A DNA stretch of 64,000 nucleotides from Pseudomonadota bacterium (GTDB lineage: Bacteria > Myxococcota_A > UBA796 > GCA-2862545), in assembly GCA_023954855.1 (NCBI GenBank), contig JAGSGY010000017.1:1-64000 (forward strand). The letters run 5' to 3'. A program made the position numbers and the translations under genes. Shown in pieces: positions 48,201 to 55,956 of this stretch. Below the pieces are notes generated by a model, which saw only the letters and a list, made by a program, of their open reading frames with translations, was not told the DNA's origin and ran no database searches. Each line of letters opens with the position of its first letter. Positions within the stretch are counted from its first letter, which is position 1.

Positions 48201-49836
48201 GTACCGCTACTTCGGCAGCTCTTCGGTGCACTCGAGCGCCTCGAGCCAGGGCCTCTCCTTCGCGCCGGACACGTCGCGCGAGCCCACCTGGTTCAAGGGA
48301 CGCATCTCCGAGCAGCTCGCCTTTCGCGAGGGCATCAGCGCCCTTCACGACGTGGTCGTCTCGGACCAGCGCTTCAAGCCGAAAGACCGTACCGAATACC
48401 TGGAATGGCGGGCGCAGCAGGACGAGTTCGACTGGGCAGATGTCATCCAGAACCGCGGCGACGTGCTCAAGCAGATCGAGAACCTGCAGGACGAGCTGCA
48501 GACCCTCCAGCGAAGCCGCATGGGACGCTGGAAGGGCTTCTACGCCGACCGAAAGCGCTACTTCCAGTACCTCTGGGAGAAGTCCCGCGAGGCGTGGTGG
48601 GTGCTCGACCCGGTCATCACGGTGCACCCGGACCAGGTGTTCTTCGAGTGCTTCAGCGAAGACGAGTCGAGCTACGCCCGGCTGGGCTGCTCGTACGAGG
48701 TCTTTGACAAGGTCGGAGAGTTCGCCTGCGGCACGACGAACGTCGACTACAGCTCCGCGCTCTACGACGAGTTCCAGAAGATCCGGTCCTACAAGGCCAC
48801 TGATCTGACTGTCGACCCGGCCGGCTTCTCGGTCCAGACGACCGGCGAAGACGACTACCGCGAGGTCAAGATCGACCTGCCGGACAGCTGGGTTCGCGGC
48901 TTCTTGCAGGTCTCGTCGGCAATGACCCTTCCGGGCGCGACCTTCGAGCTGCACCCGATGGACGTGCACAACCTGTGCTTCTTCCTTCGCCGGCAGAAGG
49001 AGACCCACGGTCCCCGGTCCCTGCGCATCAAGCTCGAGCCCGGCAAGCCGGTCTCCATCGGCATCGAGCCGTGGAACCACACGCTGACCTGCCCACGCAG
49101 CATCTACAAGGGGCGCGACAGCCATGAGATCCGCCTGTGGGGCCGCCGCCGTCTGCACGTGCTCGAGAGACTGATTCCGGTCGCCAAGCGCTTCACCGTC
49201 ACCACGCTCGGCTCGGGCTTACCGTCGTTCTGGGTCGCCGACCTCGGTCACCTGTCCTTCACGCTCGGCTTGTCGGGTTGGACGGCCAACGACTGGTCCG
49301 CGTCCGGCAACTTCGACCTGCTCGCCTCGCGCGCCGAGGTCGACAGCTTCACTCAGCAGCGCGTCTTCGATGCACTCGGCACCCACTGGTTCGCGACCGC
49401 CGAGACGCTCAGCAAGGAGCTCGGACTCGACAGCGCGGTCGTGCACTCCGCCCTCGGGGCCTACGCACAGGCCGGCCGGGTGATCTACGACCTCGACAAG
49501 GGCGTGTACCGAAAGCGCGAGCTCACCCGCGAACCCCTGCCCATCGACGCGCTCCGCTGGACCAACGAGCGCGAGCAGTCCGCCGCGACACTCGTCCAGA
49601 GCGGCGCCGTCGAGAAGGTCCGCGCCTCGACCGTCGGCAAGGACACTCGCCTTGAGGGCGAAGTCCGCGTTGGCACGCGACTCGAGACGCCTCAGTTCGT
49701 GCTCGACGCCGATCAGCGCATGACCGCACCGGCCTGCAGCTGCAGCTACTTCTTTCGCAACCAGCTCAAGCGTGGGCCGTGTGAGCACCTGCTCGCCCTA
49801 CGTCTTGCGCACAGCCGCAACGCGAGGTTCGCATGA
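48190..49836 (+). CDS. Retron-associated SWIM zinc-finger protein
   Basis: A 548-residue protein starting with GTG inside the end of the ARM gene. The C-terminus is a SWIM zinc finger: Cys516-x-Cys518-x12-Cys531-x-His533 (CSCSYFFRN..., PCEHLLALRLAH). A winged-helix-like region precedes it (VDSFTQQRVFDALGTHWFATAETLSKELGLDSAVVHSALGAYAQAGRVIYDLDKGVYRKREL, about 390-450). This winged-helix plus SWIM layout is the second effector-type subunit of type XIII retrons. It may bind msDNA or target nucleic acid. The msr-msd RNA begins 49 bases after its stop. Confidence 0.87.
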   Translation: MQFEYRYFGSSSVHSSASSQGLSFAPDTSREPTWFKGRISEQLAFREGISALHDVVVSDQRFKPKDRTEYLEWRAQQDEFDWADVIQNRGDVLKQIENLQDELQTLQRSRMGRWKGFYADRKRYFQYLWEKSREAWWVLDPVITVHPDQVFFECFSEDESSYARLGCSYEVFDKVGEFACGTTNVDYSSALYDEFQKIRSYKATDLTVDPAGFSVQTTGEDDYREVKIDLPDSWVRGFLQVSSAMTLPGATFELHPMDVHNLCFFLRRQKETHGPRSLRIKLEPGKPVSIGIEPWNHTLTCPRSIYKGRDSHEIRLWGRRRLHVLERLIPVAKRFTVTTLGSGLPSFWVADLGHLSFTLGLSGWTANDWSASGNFDLLASRAEVDSFTQQRVFDALGTHWFATAETLSKELGLDSAVVHSALGAYAQAGRVIYDLDKGVYRKRELTREPLPIDALRWTNEREQSAATLVQSGAVEKVRASTVGKDTRLEGEVRVGTRLETPQFVLDADQRMTAPACSCSYFFRNQLKRGPCEHLLALRLAHSRNARFA

Positions 49837-49884
49837 GCTACGCTGCGGCTGTTGTTCCGCGCCATTCGGCGAGGGAGCGCTCTT
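49837..49884 (+). promoter_or_regulatory. Leader between SWIM gene and retron RNA
   Basis: These 48 bases separate the SWIM stop from repeat a1. No convincing -35/-10 pair is seen, so the retron RNA may be processed from a long transcript or be driven by a promoter inside the SWIM gene. Confidence 0.3.
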
Positions 49885-49900
49885 TTTCAGTGCGGGGACC
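49885..49900 (+). repeat. Retron inverted repeat a1
   Basis: Sixteen bases that are the exact reverse complement of a2 at 50094-50109. Pairing of a1 with a2 closes the msr-msd RNA and primes reverse transcription in all known retrons. Confidence 0.9.
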
Positions 49901-50093
49901 TGGACCTTGCCATCCGGGCGGTGTGATCGCCGTCCTGGCTTCCAGCTTCTCCATGCATCACCGGCCCGGTCTTTCCTGTGCAGGACCTGCCATGGTGTCG
50001 CCGGTTTCGGTTTGCCCCCCGTGGGGGAACCGAGCGACACCATGGCGGTCCTGCGTCGAGTTGACCGATCCGCTCTACCGCCTTGACGAAGGT

Positions 50094-50109
50094 GGTCCCC
50101 GCACTGAAA
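50094..50109 (+). repeat. Retron inverted repeat a2
   Basis: GGTCCCCGCACTGAAA, the perfect partner of a1. It ends 31 bases before the RT start codon. Confidence 0.9.
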
Positions 50110-50115
50110 TCCCCT

Positions 50116-50135
50116 CCTCCACTTCCTGGTGGAGG
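50116..50135 (+). promoter_or_regulatory. Hairpin covering the RT ribosome binding site
   Basis: CCTCCAC (50116-50122), a 6-base loop, and GTGGAGG (50129-50135) form a perfect 7-bp stem. The 3' arm contains the GGAGG Shine-Dalgarno of the reverse transcriptase, whose ATG is at 50141. Folding would limit RT translation. Confidence 0.6.
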
Positions 50136-50140
50136 GCCGC

Positions 50141-51787
50141 ATGAGCGACGACCGGCCGACCCGGCAGGAGCTCTACGACCGCATCCGCGGGTCCTCCAAA
50201 GACCAGGTCATCCTCGAAGAGATGATCCGGCTGGGCTTCTACCCCAAGGACGGCTCGCTTCCCGACGACCCGATTGCCGAGATCCAGCGCCTCGGGGACC
50301 TACACGGCCAGCTGCGAAAGCTGCGCCGCGACCACGCCGACCTGCACAACCTCGACAAGCTGAAGCGCCAGGCGAAGCGCGCCCGTATGGACGCCGCGCT
50401 GCAGCGTCGCAAAGAGACCAAAGCCAAGCGCCTCAAGGCGCGCCAAGACCGAGCCGCCGCCTGGGTCGTGCGCCAGTCCACCGAGCTACTGCACATTGGC
50501 GAAGGCGTGTCCGAAGGCCTCGGCCAGACCGAGGGAACCCCCCGCTACGCCCTGCCGAACCTGCAGGACGGCGCCGCGATCGCCGCCGCCATGGACATCG
50601 ATGTCGGCGAGCTGCGCTGGCTCGCGTACAACCGACGCGTCTCGAAAGTCAGCCACTACAAGCGGTTCTCGATTCCGAAAAAGACGGGCGGAGAACGCCT
50701 GATCTCAGCCCCGATGCCACGCCTGAAGGCGAGCCAACACTGGGTGCTGCGCAACATCCTCGACAAGGTGCCGCTTCACGACGCGGCGCACGGCTTTGTG
50801 ACCGGTCGCTCGATCGTCAGCAACGCCGCTCCGCACGTGAACGCGCGCATTGTCGTGAACATGGACCTGCAGGACTTCTTCCCGTCGATCAGCTGGGTCC
50901 GCGTGCGTGGCCTGTTCGCAAGCTTCGGCTACTCTCGCGAGGCGGCCACCGTGTTGGCCCTGCTCTGCACCGAGGCCAAGACTACGGCCATCGAGCTCGA
51001 CGGCGAGACCTGGCACGTGGCCCAGGGCGAGCGGGTCCTGCCGCAAGGCTCCCCTGCGAGTCCCGCGATCACCAACGCCCTGTGTTGGCAGCTCGACCGA
51101 CGCCTGTCCGGCCTGTGCGCCAAGCTCGGCTTTGTCTACACGCGCTACGCCGACGACCTCACCTTCTCGGCCAAGTCCGACGACGCCTACGTCGGCACGC
51201 TGCTCAAGGCCGTGGGTCAGATCGTCGAGGAAGAGGGCTTCACCGTGCACCCGAAGAAGACCCGGGTGATGCGGGCGGGCAGCCGGCAGGAGGTGACCGG
51301 CCTGGTCGTGAACAACGGGCTCTCGGTCAGCCGACCCCTACGCAGAAACTGGAAAGCCGCCTTGTTCCGCCTCGAGCGCGATGGCCCCGATGCGGTCGAG
51401 TTCGGTCACGGCAATGACGTGTTCGCCTCGCTGATCGGCTTTGCCGAGTTCGTCGCGATGGTCACCCCCAAGGTCGGCGCCCCCATGGTCGAGCGCGCTC
51501 GCGCCGCCGCGGCCGCGCATGGCTGGAAGGCCCGGGTTCGGTCGGTCGAGCCCAGCACCGGGTGGAAAGAGAAGCAGGCGGCATCCATCGCGGCCCGGAT
51601 CGATCGCACCGCTCAGGCCCATGCGTTTCTGTCTGGAGCCACGGCCCAGCCGCCCGAGGGGGCACCGACCGGGCCAAGGCCAACGTCGCAGACCGAGTCT
51701 GCAGCAGCCTCGACCGAGGCGGACTCCTCGGAGAGCACCCCCCATGAACCCGCCAAGTGGTGGGAGTTCTGGAGATGGTTCGAATGA
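50141..51787 (+). CDS. Retron reverse transcriptase
   Basis: A 548-residue retron RT. The retron hallmarks are present: N228-A-A-P-H232 (NAxxH) before VVNMDLQDFFPSI, QGSPASP, the polymerase site Y336-ADD, and V385-T-G (VTGLVVN). About 150 residues precede the RT core and are rich in Arg, Lys and coiled-coil-like helices, as in long myxobacterial retron RTs. About 50 C-terminal residues are low-complexity (Ser, Thr, Glu, Ala) and end WWEFWRWFE. It would make branched msDNA from the upstream RNA. Its stop overlaps the next start (ATGA). Confidence 0.95.
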   Translation: MSDDRPTRQELYDRIRGSSKDQVILEEMIRLGFYPKDGSLPDDPIAEIQRLGDLHGQLRKLRRDHADLHNLDKLKRQAKRARMDAALQRRKETKAKRLKARQDRAAAWVVRQSTELLHIGEGVSEGLGQTEGTPRYALPNLQDGAAIAAAMDIDVGELRWLAYNRRVSKVSHYKRFSIPKKTGGERLISAPMPRLKASQHWVLRNILDKVPLHDAAHGFVTGRSIVSNAAPHVNARIVVNMDLQDFFPSISWVRVRGLFASFGYSREAATVLALLCTEAKTTAIELDGETWHVAQGERVLPQGSPASPAITNALCWQLDRRLSGLCAKLGFVYTRYADDLTFSAKSDDAYVGTLLKAVGQIVEEEGFTVHPKKTRVMRAGSRQEVTGLVVNNGLSVSRPLRRNWKAALFRLERDGPDAVEFGHGNDVFASLIGFAEFVAMVTPKVGAPMVERARAAAAAHGWKARVRSVEPSTGWKEKQAASIAARIDRTAQAHAFLSGATAQPPEGAPTGPRPTSQTESAAASTEADSSESTPHEPAKWWEFWRWFE

Positions 51788-52206
51788 CGAAGCTCTACAC
51801 CGCCGCTGCCGCGAGCCTCTTTGTGGCCTTCGCGCTGGGCTGCGGAGCCGGCAGCGCCACCTCGAAGATCAGCGGCCGTCTAGAGGTGGCCTTTGCAGCC
51901 GGAATCCTGCAAGACAAGACGGGCCTCACGCTCAAGGCCATCGACTGCGAGGTGCATGGCGGTGATGCTTTCTCGTGCACCCTCGAGATCACCGACCGCG
52001 ATCAGGTCGAGCTCATCGCCAAGTCCATGGGCCTGTCGCTTCTTCCCGACGGCTCGTCACTGGCCCCGACCCCAGGCCACTGCGTGCCGACCGAGGCCGC
52101 CACGCATTGGTACTCCCCCGAACAAGGGGATGGTCACGGCGCCTGGTGGCTCCACGACCAAGGTGGAACGACCCTCTGCGCTACCGCAGAGCACATCGAC
52201 CTGTAG
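51784..52206 (+). CDS. Lipoprotein translationally coupled to retron RT
   Basis: A 140-residue lipoprotein (signal with lipobox FALGC, Cys20). The mature chain (ISGRLEVAFAAGILQDKTGLTLKAIDCEVHGG..., FSCTLEITDRDQVELIAKSM) is compact with four more cysteines in pairs (Cys-x10-Cys, HCVPTE, LCATA). No family was recognised. Its ATG overlaps the RT stop (ATGA), which implies co-expression with the retron. Such a partner is not part of the type XIII set as I know it, so it may be an unrelated gene or an unreported accessory. It converges on the S41 peptidase gene. Confidence 0.7.
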   Translation: MTKLYTAAAASLFVAFALGCGAGSATSKISGRLEVAFAAGILQDKTGLTLKAIDCEVHGGDAFSCTLEITDRDQVELIAKSMGLSLLPDGSSLAPTPGHCVPTEAATHWYSPEQGDGHGAWWLHDQGGTTLCATAEHIDL

Positions 52207-52209
52207 GTG

Positions 52210-53202
52210 CTAGGGCGCGGCAGCCATCGCGGCCTCCAGCATCTCGTCGGTCCCTGCGGCGAGCACCTCTGGGTCGTTCAGCAGCTCGATGTCCACCGCG
52301 CAGCCCACGGCTTCGAAGATCTCGCCGTCCATCCGCCGGATCTCTTGGGTGGGTAGGTTGAAGAACCAGCCATTGGGCATCTCACGGCCGATAGAGGTCG
52401 CGAGCGCACCATTCGTGCGCACGCCGATGGTGGTGGTGTTCGGGAGCGCCTGAAGGCCAAGCACCATGCGCTCCCCAGCGCTGATGGTGTAGCTGTCCGT
52501 CAGCAACACGATGGGCAGGTCGATGGGGTCGTCGGTGCGGGACTGGATCGGCCAGGTGAACCAGTCGTCGAACTCGCCGCGCTCCGGGCCGGAGCGAGTG
52601 CGACTCTGGTGAATGTCCAGGTCCTGACCGGTCCACATCCCCAGCGCCCAGTAGGGGTAGGTGAAGGACCCACCGCCGTTGTGGCGCAGGTCGATGACGA
52701 GAGCACGCGCATCGGGATAGCGCTCCTCGATCTCCTCGAGCACGTATGTGTTGTCGTCCACCCAGGGGAACCACACGTAGGGTAGGCCCGGCTCCAGCTC
52801 GCCCAGAACGTAGCCATCCCAGGGCCCGATCTCGACGTCGGTCAGGTACTCGGACTTGACCACTTCGATGTCGAAGGCATCGTCGTCGGGCTTGTCGCGA
52901 ATGACGTGGTTTCCGTTGAAGTACTCGCGCCCCGGCGCACTCATGCCGATGTGACCGTCATCAAAGACGGCCAGCATGCCAGTGAGTGTCTCCCAGAGGT
53001 CGTCATCGGTGCTCTGCTCGTCGAGCGTGGGTCGCCAGGTGTCGTACTCGGCGTCCCAGTCCACACCGCGGATGTCGAACCCGCCGTACATCCCGTCGAA
53101 CTCCTCCCACACGTGGTCGAAGGTCGCGACCGCCGAGTCGTCAGGCGGAGTACACGCGCTGGCGATGGCGATGAGAGGAATGAGGGGAATGAGGGCGCGC
53201 AT
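52210..53202 (-). CDS. S41-family peptidase, lipoprotein
   Basis: A 330-residue protein with a short lipoprotein signal containing a triple LIP repeat and lipobox IASAC. The tail-specific-protease-like domain has VIDLRHNGGGSFTYPYW, the strand PIVLLTDSYTISAGERM with the putative nucleophile Ser in SAGE, and the later GVRTNGALATSIGREMPNG. There is an N-terminal helical region, but a PDZ domain is not obvious. It is likely a periplasmic or outer-membrane protease. Its start overlaps the stop of the outer-membrane protein gene (TAATG). Confidence 0.82.
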   Translation of the reverse strand: MRALIPLIPLIAIASACTPPDDSAVATFDHVWEEFDGMYGGFDIRGVDWDAEYDTWRPTLDEQSTDDDLWETLTGMLAVFDDGHIGMSAPGREYFNGNHVIRDKPDDDAFDIEVVKSEYLTDVEIGPWDGYVLGELEPGLPYVWFPWVDDNTYVLEEIEERYPDARALVIDLRHNGGGSFTYPYWALGMWTGQDLDIHQSRTRSGPERGEFDDWFTWPIQSRTDDPIDLPIVLLTDSYTISAGERMVLGLQALPNTTTIGVRTNGALATSIGREMPNGWFFNLPTQEIRRMDGEIFEAVGCAVDIELLNDPEVLAAGTDEMLEAAMAAAP

Positions 53203-53996
53203 TAGAACCTCCCGCGGAGACCGGCGGAAGCGCCGAGCTGGAGTTGGGTTGCAGGCCGCGGACTCGCGGCGTGGTAGGCGTCGAGCCGGGTCGAGACGAG
53301 CAGCGCCCAGCGAGGATGAAGGTCGATGGCGTAGCGAAGCCGCAGATGGCCCGCGGCGTACCGCACGGGGCTCACGACGCGGCCGTCGCCGATGTACCGA
53401 AGGATGACCAGGGGCACGTTCGCATCGCGGTTGTGCCAGATGTACTCGCCGTCGTGCAGCGCGTACGGAGACCGGCTCAACCACGTCACGGCGGGCGTCC
53501 AGCCCTCGACGTCCAGGCTGTGTCCCTTGGCCAGCTGAAGCCTGAGGTTGGCCCACGGTGCGAACTCGAAGGCCCCCACGTAGCCGCTGCCGCCATAGTG
53601 CCCGTAGTCCCAAGGCAGCGCCTCGAAGTGCCCGGCAACGGTGCCGCCGAGATCGAGCGACCAACGTTCGCCGCCGAGCTGCCCGCCCACCGCGTACTGC
53701 AGATCGGCGAAGGTCACATTCGTGGGGTGCGTACTGCGCGTGTCGCCGTCGCGGGTGTACTCCCAGGCCTGCTGGGAGCGAATTTTGGCGAGCTCAACGC
53801 CCAGGTTGAGTTTGTGGGTGAGCCGGTCGCCGCGGGCTGTCCAGCCGATCGCGATGGCGGGCCCGGTGCCCCGGTACGTCCTCGGGGACATCAGCTCATC
53901 CTGGCGCTGAATGTGGTCCACGCCGACCGTAAGGTCGAGTTCGTGGTCTGCGGCGCTGGCGAGCGGCGAGAGCAAGAGAAGAAGAAGAGCGGTCAC
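53202..53996 (-). CDS. Predicted outer-membrane beta-barrel protein
   Basis: A 264-residue protein with a signal (GTG start, TALLLLLLSPLASA) and regularly alternating aromatic and polar residues typical of beta-barrels (DHELDLTVGVDHIQ, GPAIAIGWTARGDRLTHKLNLGVELAKI, ADLQYAVGGQLGGERWSLDLGGTVAGH), ending in the C-terminal Phe common to barrels (LRGRF). The GTG at 53996 follows GGAGGC at a good distance. It is coupled to the S41 peptidase gene. Between it and the upstream porin gene are 170 bases without a gene. Confidence 0.7.
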   Translation of the reverse strand: MTALLLLLLSPLASAADHELDLTVGVDHIQRQDELMSPRTYRGTGPAIAIGWTARGDRLTHKLNLGVELAKIRSQQAWEYTRDGDTRSTHPTNVTFADLQYAVGGQLGGERWSLDLGGTVAGHFEALPWDYGHYGGSGYVGAFEFAPWANLRLQLAKGHSLDVEGWTPAVTWLSRSPYALHDGEYIWHNRDANVPLVILRYIGDGRVVSPVRYAAGHLRLRYAIDLHPRWALLVSTRLDAYHAASPRPATQLQLGASAGLRGRF

Positions 53997-54166
53997 GTTT
54001 GCCTCCTGACCCTTCGACACCGCCGGTACCCAAAGGAGGGAGGCGCTGTCACCAGCGGTAAGGAAACCCGGGTCACGGGAGCGCGTTGCACGCGACGCAC
54101 AAGTCCAACGGCCTGGGCCCTGTGGTCACAAACCCGGAGAGCTGCACTGCTCGGCGCGTCCTGGTG

Positions 54167-55450
54167 CTACTTCCGCCAGGACACCCGGGCGAGCAGCGTG
54201 TGGTTCGTGTCCCAGCGGTACCGACCAAGTCCGTTGACGAAGGAGTAGCCGCCGGCAAACGAGAAGTGGCCGACTCCGAAGACGTCGACGAAAAGGTCGC
54301 CATAGGCGGTGGGCGTCCACTCCTTGCGACCGTCCTGCCCGCGCCAGCCGCCGGCGATAGAGCCGTCGAAGGCCAAGCGCTCCAGCGGCTCCCAGACGAG
54401 CTGAGCGCTGCTGTAGATGCCGGGACCGCCGCCCCACTGGTAGGCGTGCTGCTGCAGGGTCAGATCGAGGGGTCGCCCAAACAAGCCCGCGGCCGTCCAG
54501 CCCACGCGCGCCACGCCGTAGGTCTGCTCCCCGACCTCGCCCGGCCGATACGAACCCGAGAAGGTGAGGTTGTGCACCGCATCCGCGCCCACCTGGACGG
54601 GAACTCGCGCACTCAGCTCCACCTGGTGATGCACGCGCTCGTCGAGGGCTCCGATCTCGAGCGCCTGCTCGAGACCCGTCGAGCGCCGCGCCCACCGGGT
54701 GAGCGCCGGGTCGCGCTCATTGGTCAGCAGCAGCGCCGCCGCACTCCACGCCCGCCAGCCTGCTGTGACTCGAGCATCCCCGAGGCGGGTCTGAGCCTGA
54801 GCACGAAGGTCCGCCGGTCGCACAGGGTGGGCCGCATCGCCAAAGAGCAGGTCGGCCCGAGAAGACAGGCGTAGCCAGTCGGTGACGTCGTGACGCACGT
54901 CGACGACCGCCGAAGCGCGATCGAGGCCGGCGGCCGCCACGAGCACCTCACCGAGAAGGTCGAAGCTCGTGTTCTTTCCGTCGTAGTGCAGGGTTGGGCC
55001 ACCGCCGAAGCGCGCCGCCGGAATCGTGGAGAATGGATCGGGGGCCTCGCCGGCGAAGCCGCCAACCCGCCAGCCGTCGCCGAACTTCACTGTCGCTGCG
55101 GCGCCATCGATGAGCCGAAAGCCACCGCCTTCCGGAGCAAAGCGCCCGAAGGTGAGCGCGGGTCCAGGCTCGGTGTACACCGCAAGCTCGCGAATGCGCG
55201 CACGGTCGATCATGCCCTCGCCAGGCTCGTCGATCAGGCGAATGCCGGCGCGCCCGGCAAACCGGAACTGCCCCCAGCTCTGCTCTTCGCCGCCGAGGTT
55301 CAGCCGAAGCCGGGCGCCGGAGTACCACTCAAGAGCAGGCTCCTCGACCGCATGCCCAACCTCACCGATGAGCCCGGTCGTGACGCGCGCGTAGTCCCGA
55401 GACTCACTCTGAGCCCAGCTCGCGCTGAGGATGGCGAGGAGCCAGATCAC
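54167..55450 (-). CDS. Outer-membrane porin-like protein of the multihaem cytochrome operon
   Basis: A 427-residue predicted beta-barrel: signal (VIWLLAILSASWA) and many alternating strands (ARLRLNLGGEEQSWGQFRFAGRAGIRL, TVKFGDGWRVGGFAGEA, ELSARVPVQVGADAVHNLTFSGSY). The last residues are WRK rather than Phe. It starts with GTG overlapping the 6-haem cytochrome stop (GTGA), so the two are coupled. Barrels of this kind insulate outer-membrane cytochromes in electron conduits. That role is inferred from context, not from a conserved motif. Confidence 0.72.
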   Translation of the reverse strand: MIWLLAILSASWAQSESRDYARVTTGLIGEVGHAVEEPALEWYSGARLRLNLGGEEQSWGQFRFAGRAGIRLIDEPGEGMIDRARIRELAVYTEPGPALTFGRFAPEGGGFRLIDGAAATVKFGDGWRVGGFAGEAPDPFSTIPAARFGGGPTLHYDGKNTSFDLLGEVLVAAAGLDRASAVVDVRHDVTDWLRLSSRADLLFGDAAHPVRPADLRAQAQTRLGDARVTAGWRAWSAAALLLTNERDPALTRWARRSTGLEQALEIGALDERVHHQVELSARVPVQVGADAVHNLTFSGSYRPGEVGEQTYGVARVGWTAAGLFGRPLDLTLQQHAYQWGGGPGIYSSAQLVWEPLERLAFDGSIAGGWRGQDGRKEWTPTAYGDLFVDVFGVGHFSFAGGYSFVNGLGRYRWDTNHTLLARVSWRK

Positions 55451-55956
55451 TCTTGTCCATCCGGGTGACACTCGATGCAGGCCGAGTCCTCATTCCGAAA
55501 GCCCGGCACGTCATCGTGCTCGTTTCGCTCGTTGGGATGGCAGGTCAGGCAACTCCAGTTCGTCGAGGTCGCGGGCTCCCCGTGGCAGGCGTTGCACTCG
55601 CCATCGGCGTTGCCGTGCTGGCGCGGGAAGGTGTGATTGCCGAAGCCGGTCTGCTCCCAGTTGATGCCCGCGGTGTGGCAGCCCTCGCAGTTGTCGAGCC
55701 AGGGGTGGTCGAGCTGGGGGTTCGCGGCCAAGCGGTCCTCAATGGTCGCGAGGTGGCACTGCGTGCAGGTGGCGCCACGCAACTCCTCGAAAGGCGCATC
55801 CACGGGGGCATGGCACGTCGCGCAGGTCACCTCGGCGTGGCGTCCCGCCAGATCGAAGTCGGCATGTGGAGCGGTCGGCGCCTCACACGAGACCCCCACA
55901 AGCGACGCCATCAGGCCGGCACTGAGGCCGAAAGCATAGAGTCGAGCAGCGGTCAT
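55447..55956 (-). CDS. Hexahaem c-type cytochrome
   Basis: A 169-residue exported cytochrome with six CxxCH motifs (CATCH, CTQCH, CEGCH, CNACH, CLTCH, CIECH). The N-terminal segment FGLSAGLMASLVGVSC may be a lipoprotein signal. It lies between the 27-haem cytochrome (ATGA overlap upstream) and the barrel (GTGA overlap downstream), and probably passes electrons at the outer membrane. Confidence 0.85.
   Translation of the reverse strand: MTAARLYAFGLSAGLMASLVGVSCEAPTAPHADFDLAGRHAEVTCATCHAPVDAPFEELRGATCTQCHLATIEDRLAANPQLDHPWLDNCEGCHTAGINWEQTGFGNHTFPRQHGNADGECNACHGEPATSTNWSCLTCHPNERNEHDDVPGFRNEDSACIECHPDGQE

Larger units (their letters stand above)
49885..50109 (+). ncRNA. Retron msr-msd RNA
   Basis: A 225-base structured region directly upstream of the RT. 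Its ends are perfect 16-base inverted repeats: a1 at 49885-49900 (TTTCAGTGCGGGGACC) and a2 at 50094-50109. The msr part has three small hairpins, GGCG/CGCC at 49917-49931, CTGG/CCAG at 49935-49945 and ACCG/CGGT at 49960-49970. The msd part is a long hairpin, 49980-50054: an 8-bp stem, a bulged T49988, 13 bp more (GCCATGGTGTCGC / GCGACACCATGGC), and an upper stem CGGTT...CCCCC/GGGGG...AACCG. The branching G was not assigned. Confidence 0.88.

Noticed and set aside
50083-51417. A 444-codon plus frame overlapping the reverse transcriptase
   Set aside because: It is the +1 shadow of the RT: Arg/Pro-rich, no motif, while the RT frame has all catalytic motifs.
45081-52206. Retron region as part of a prophage or integrative element
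   Set aside because: No integrase, transposase, phage structural gene, attachment repeats or tRNA boundary was seen on either side.
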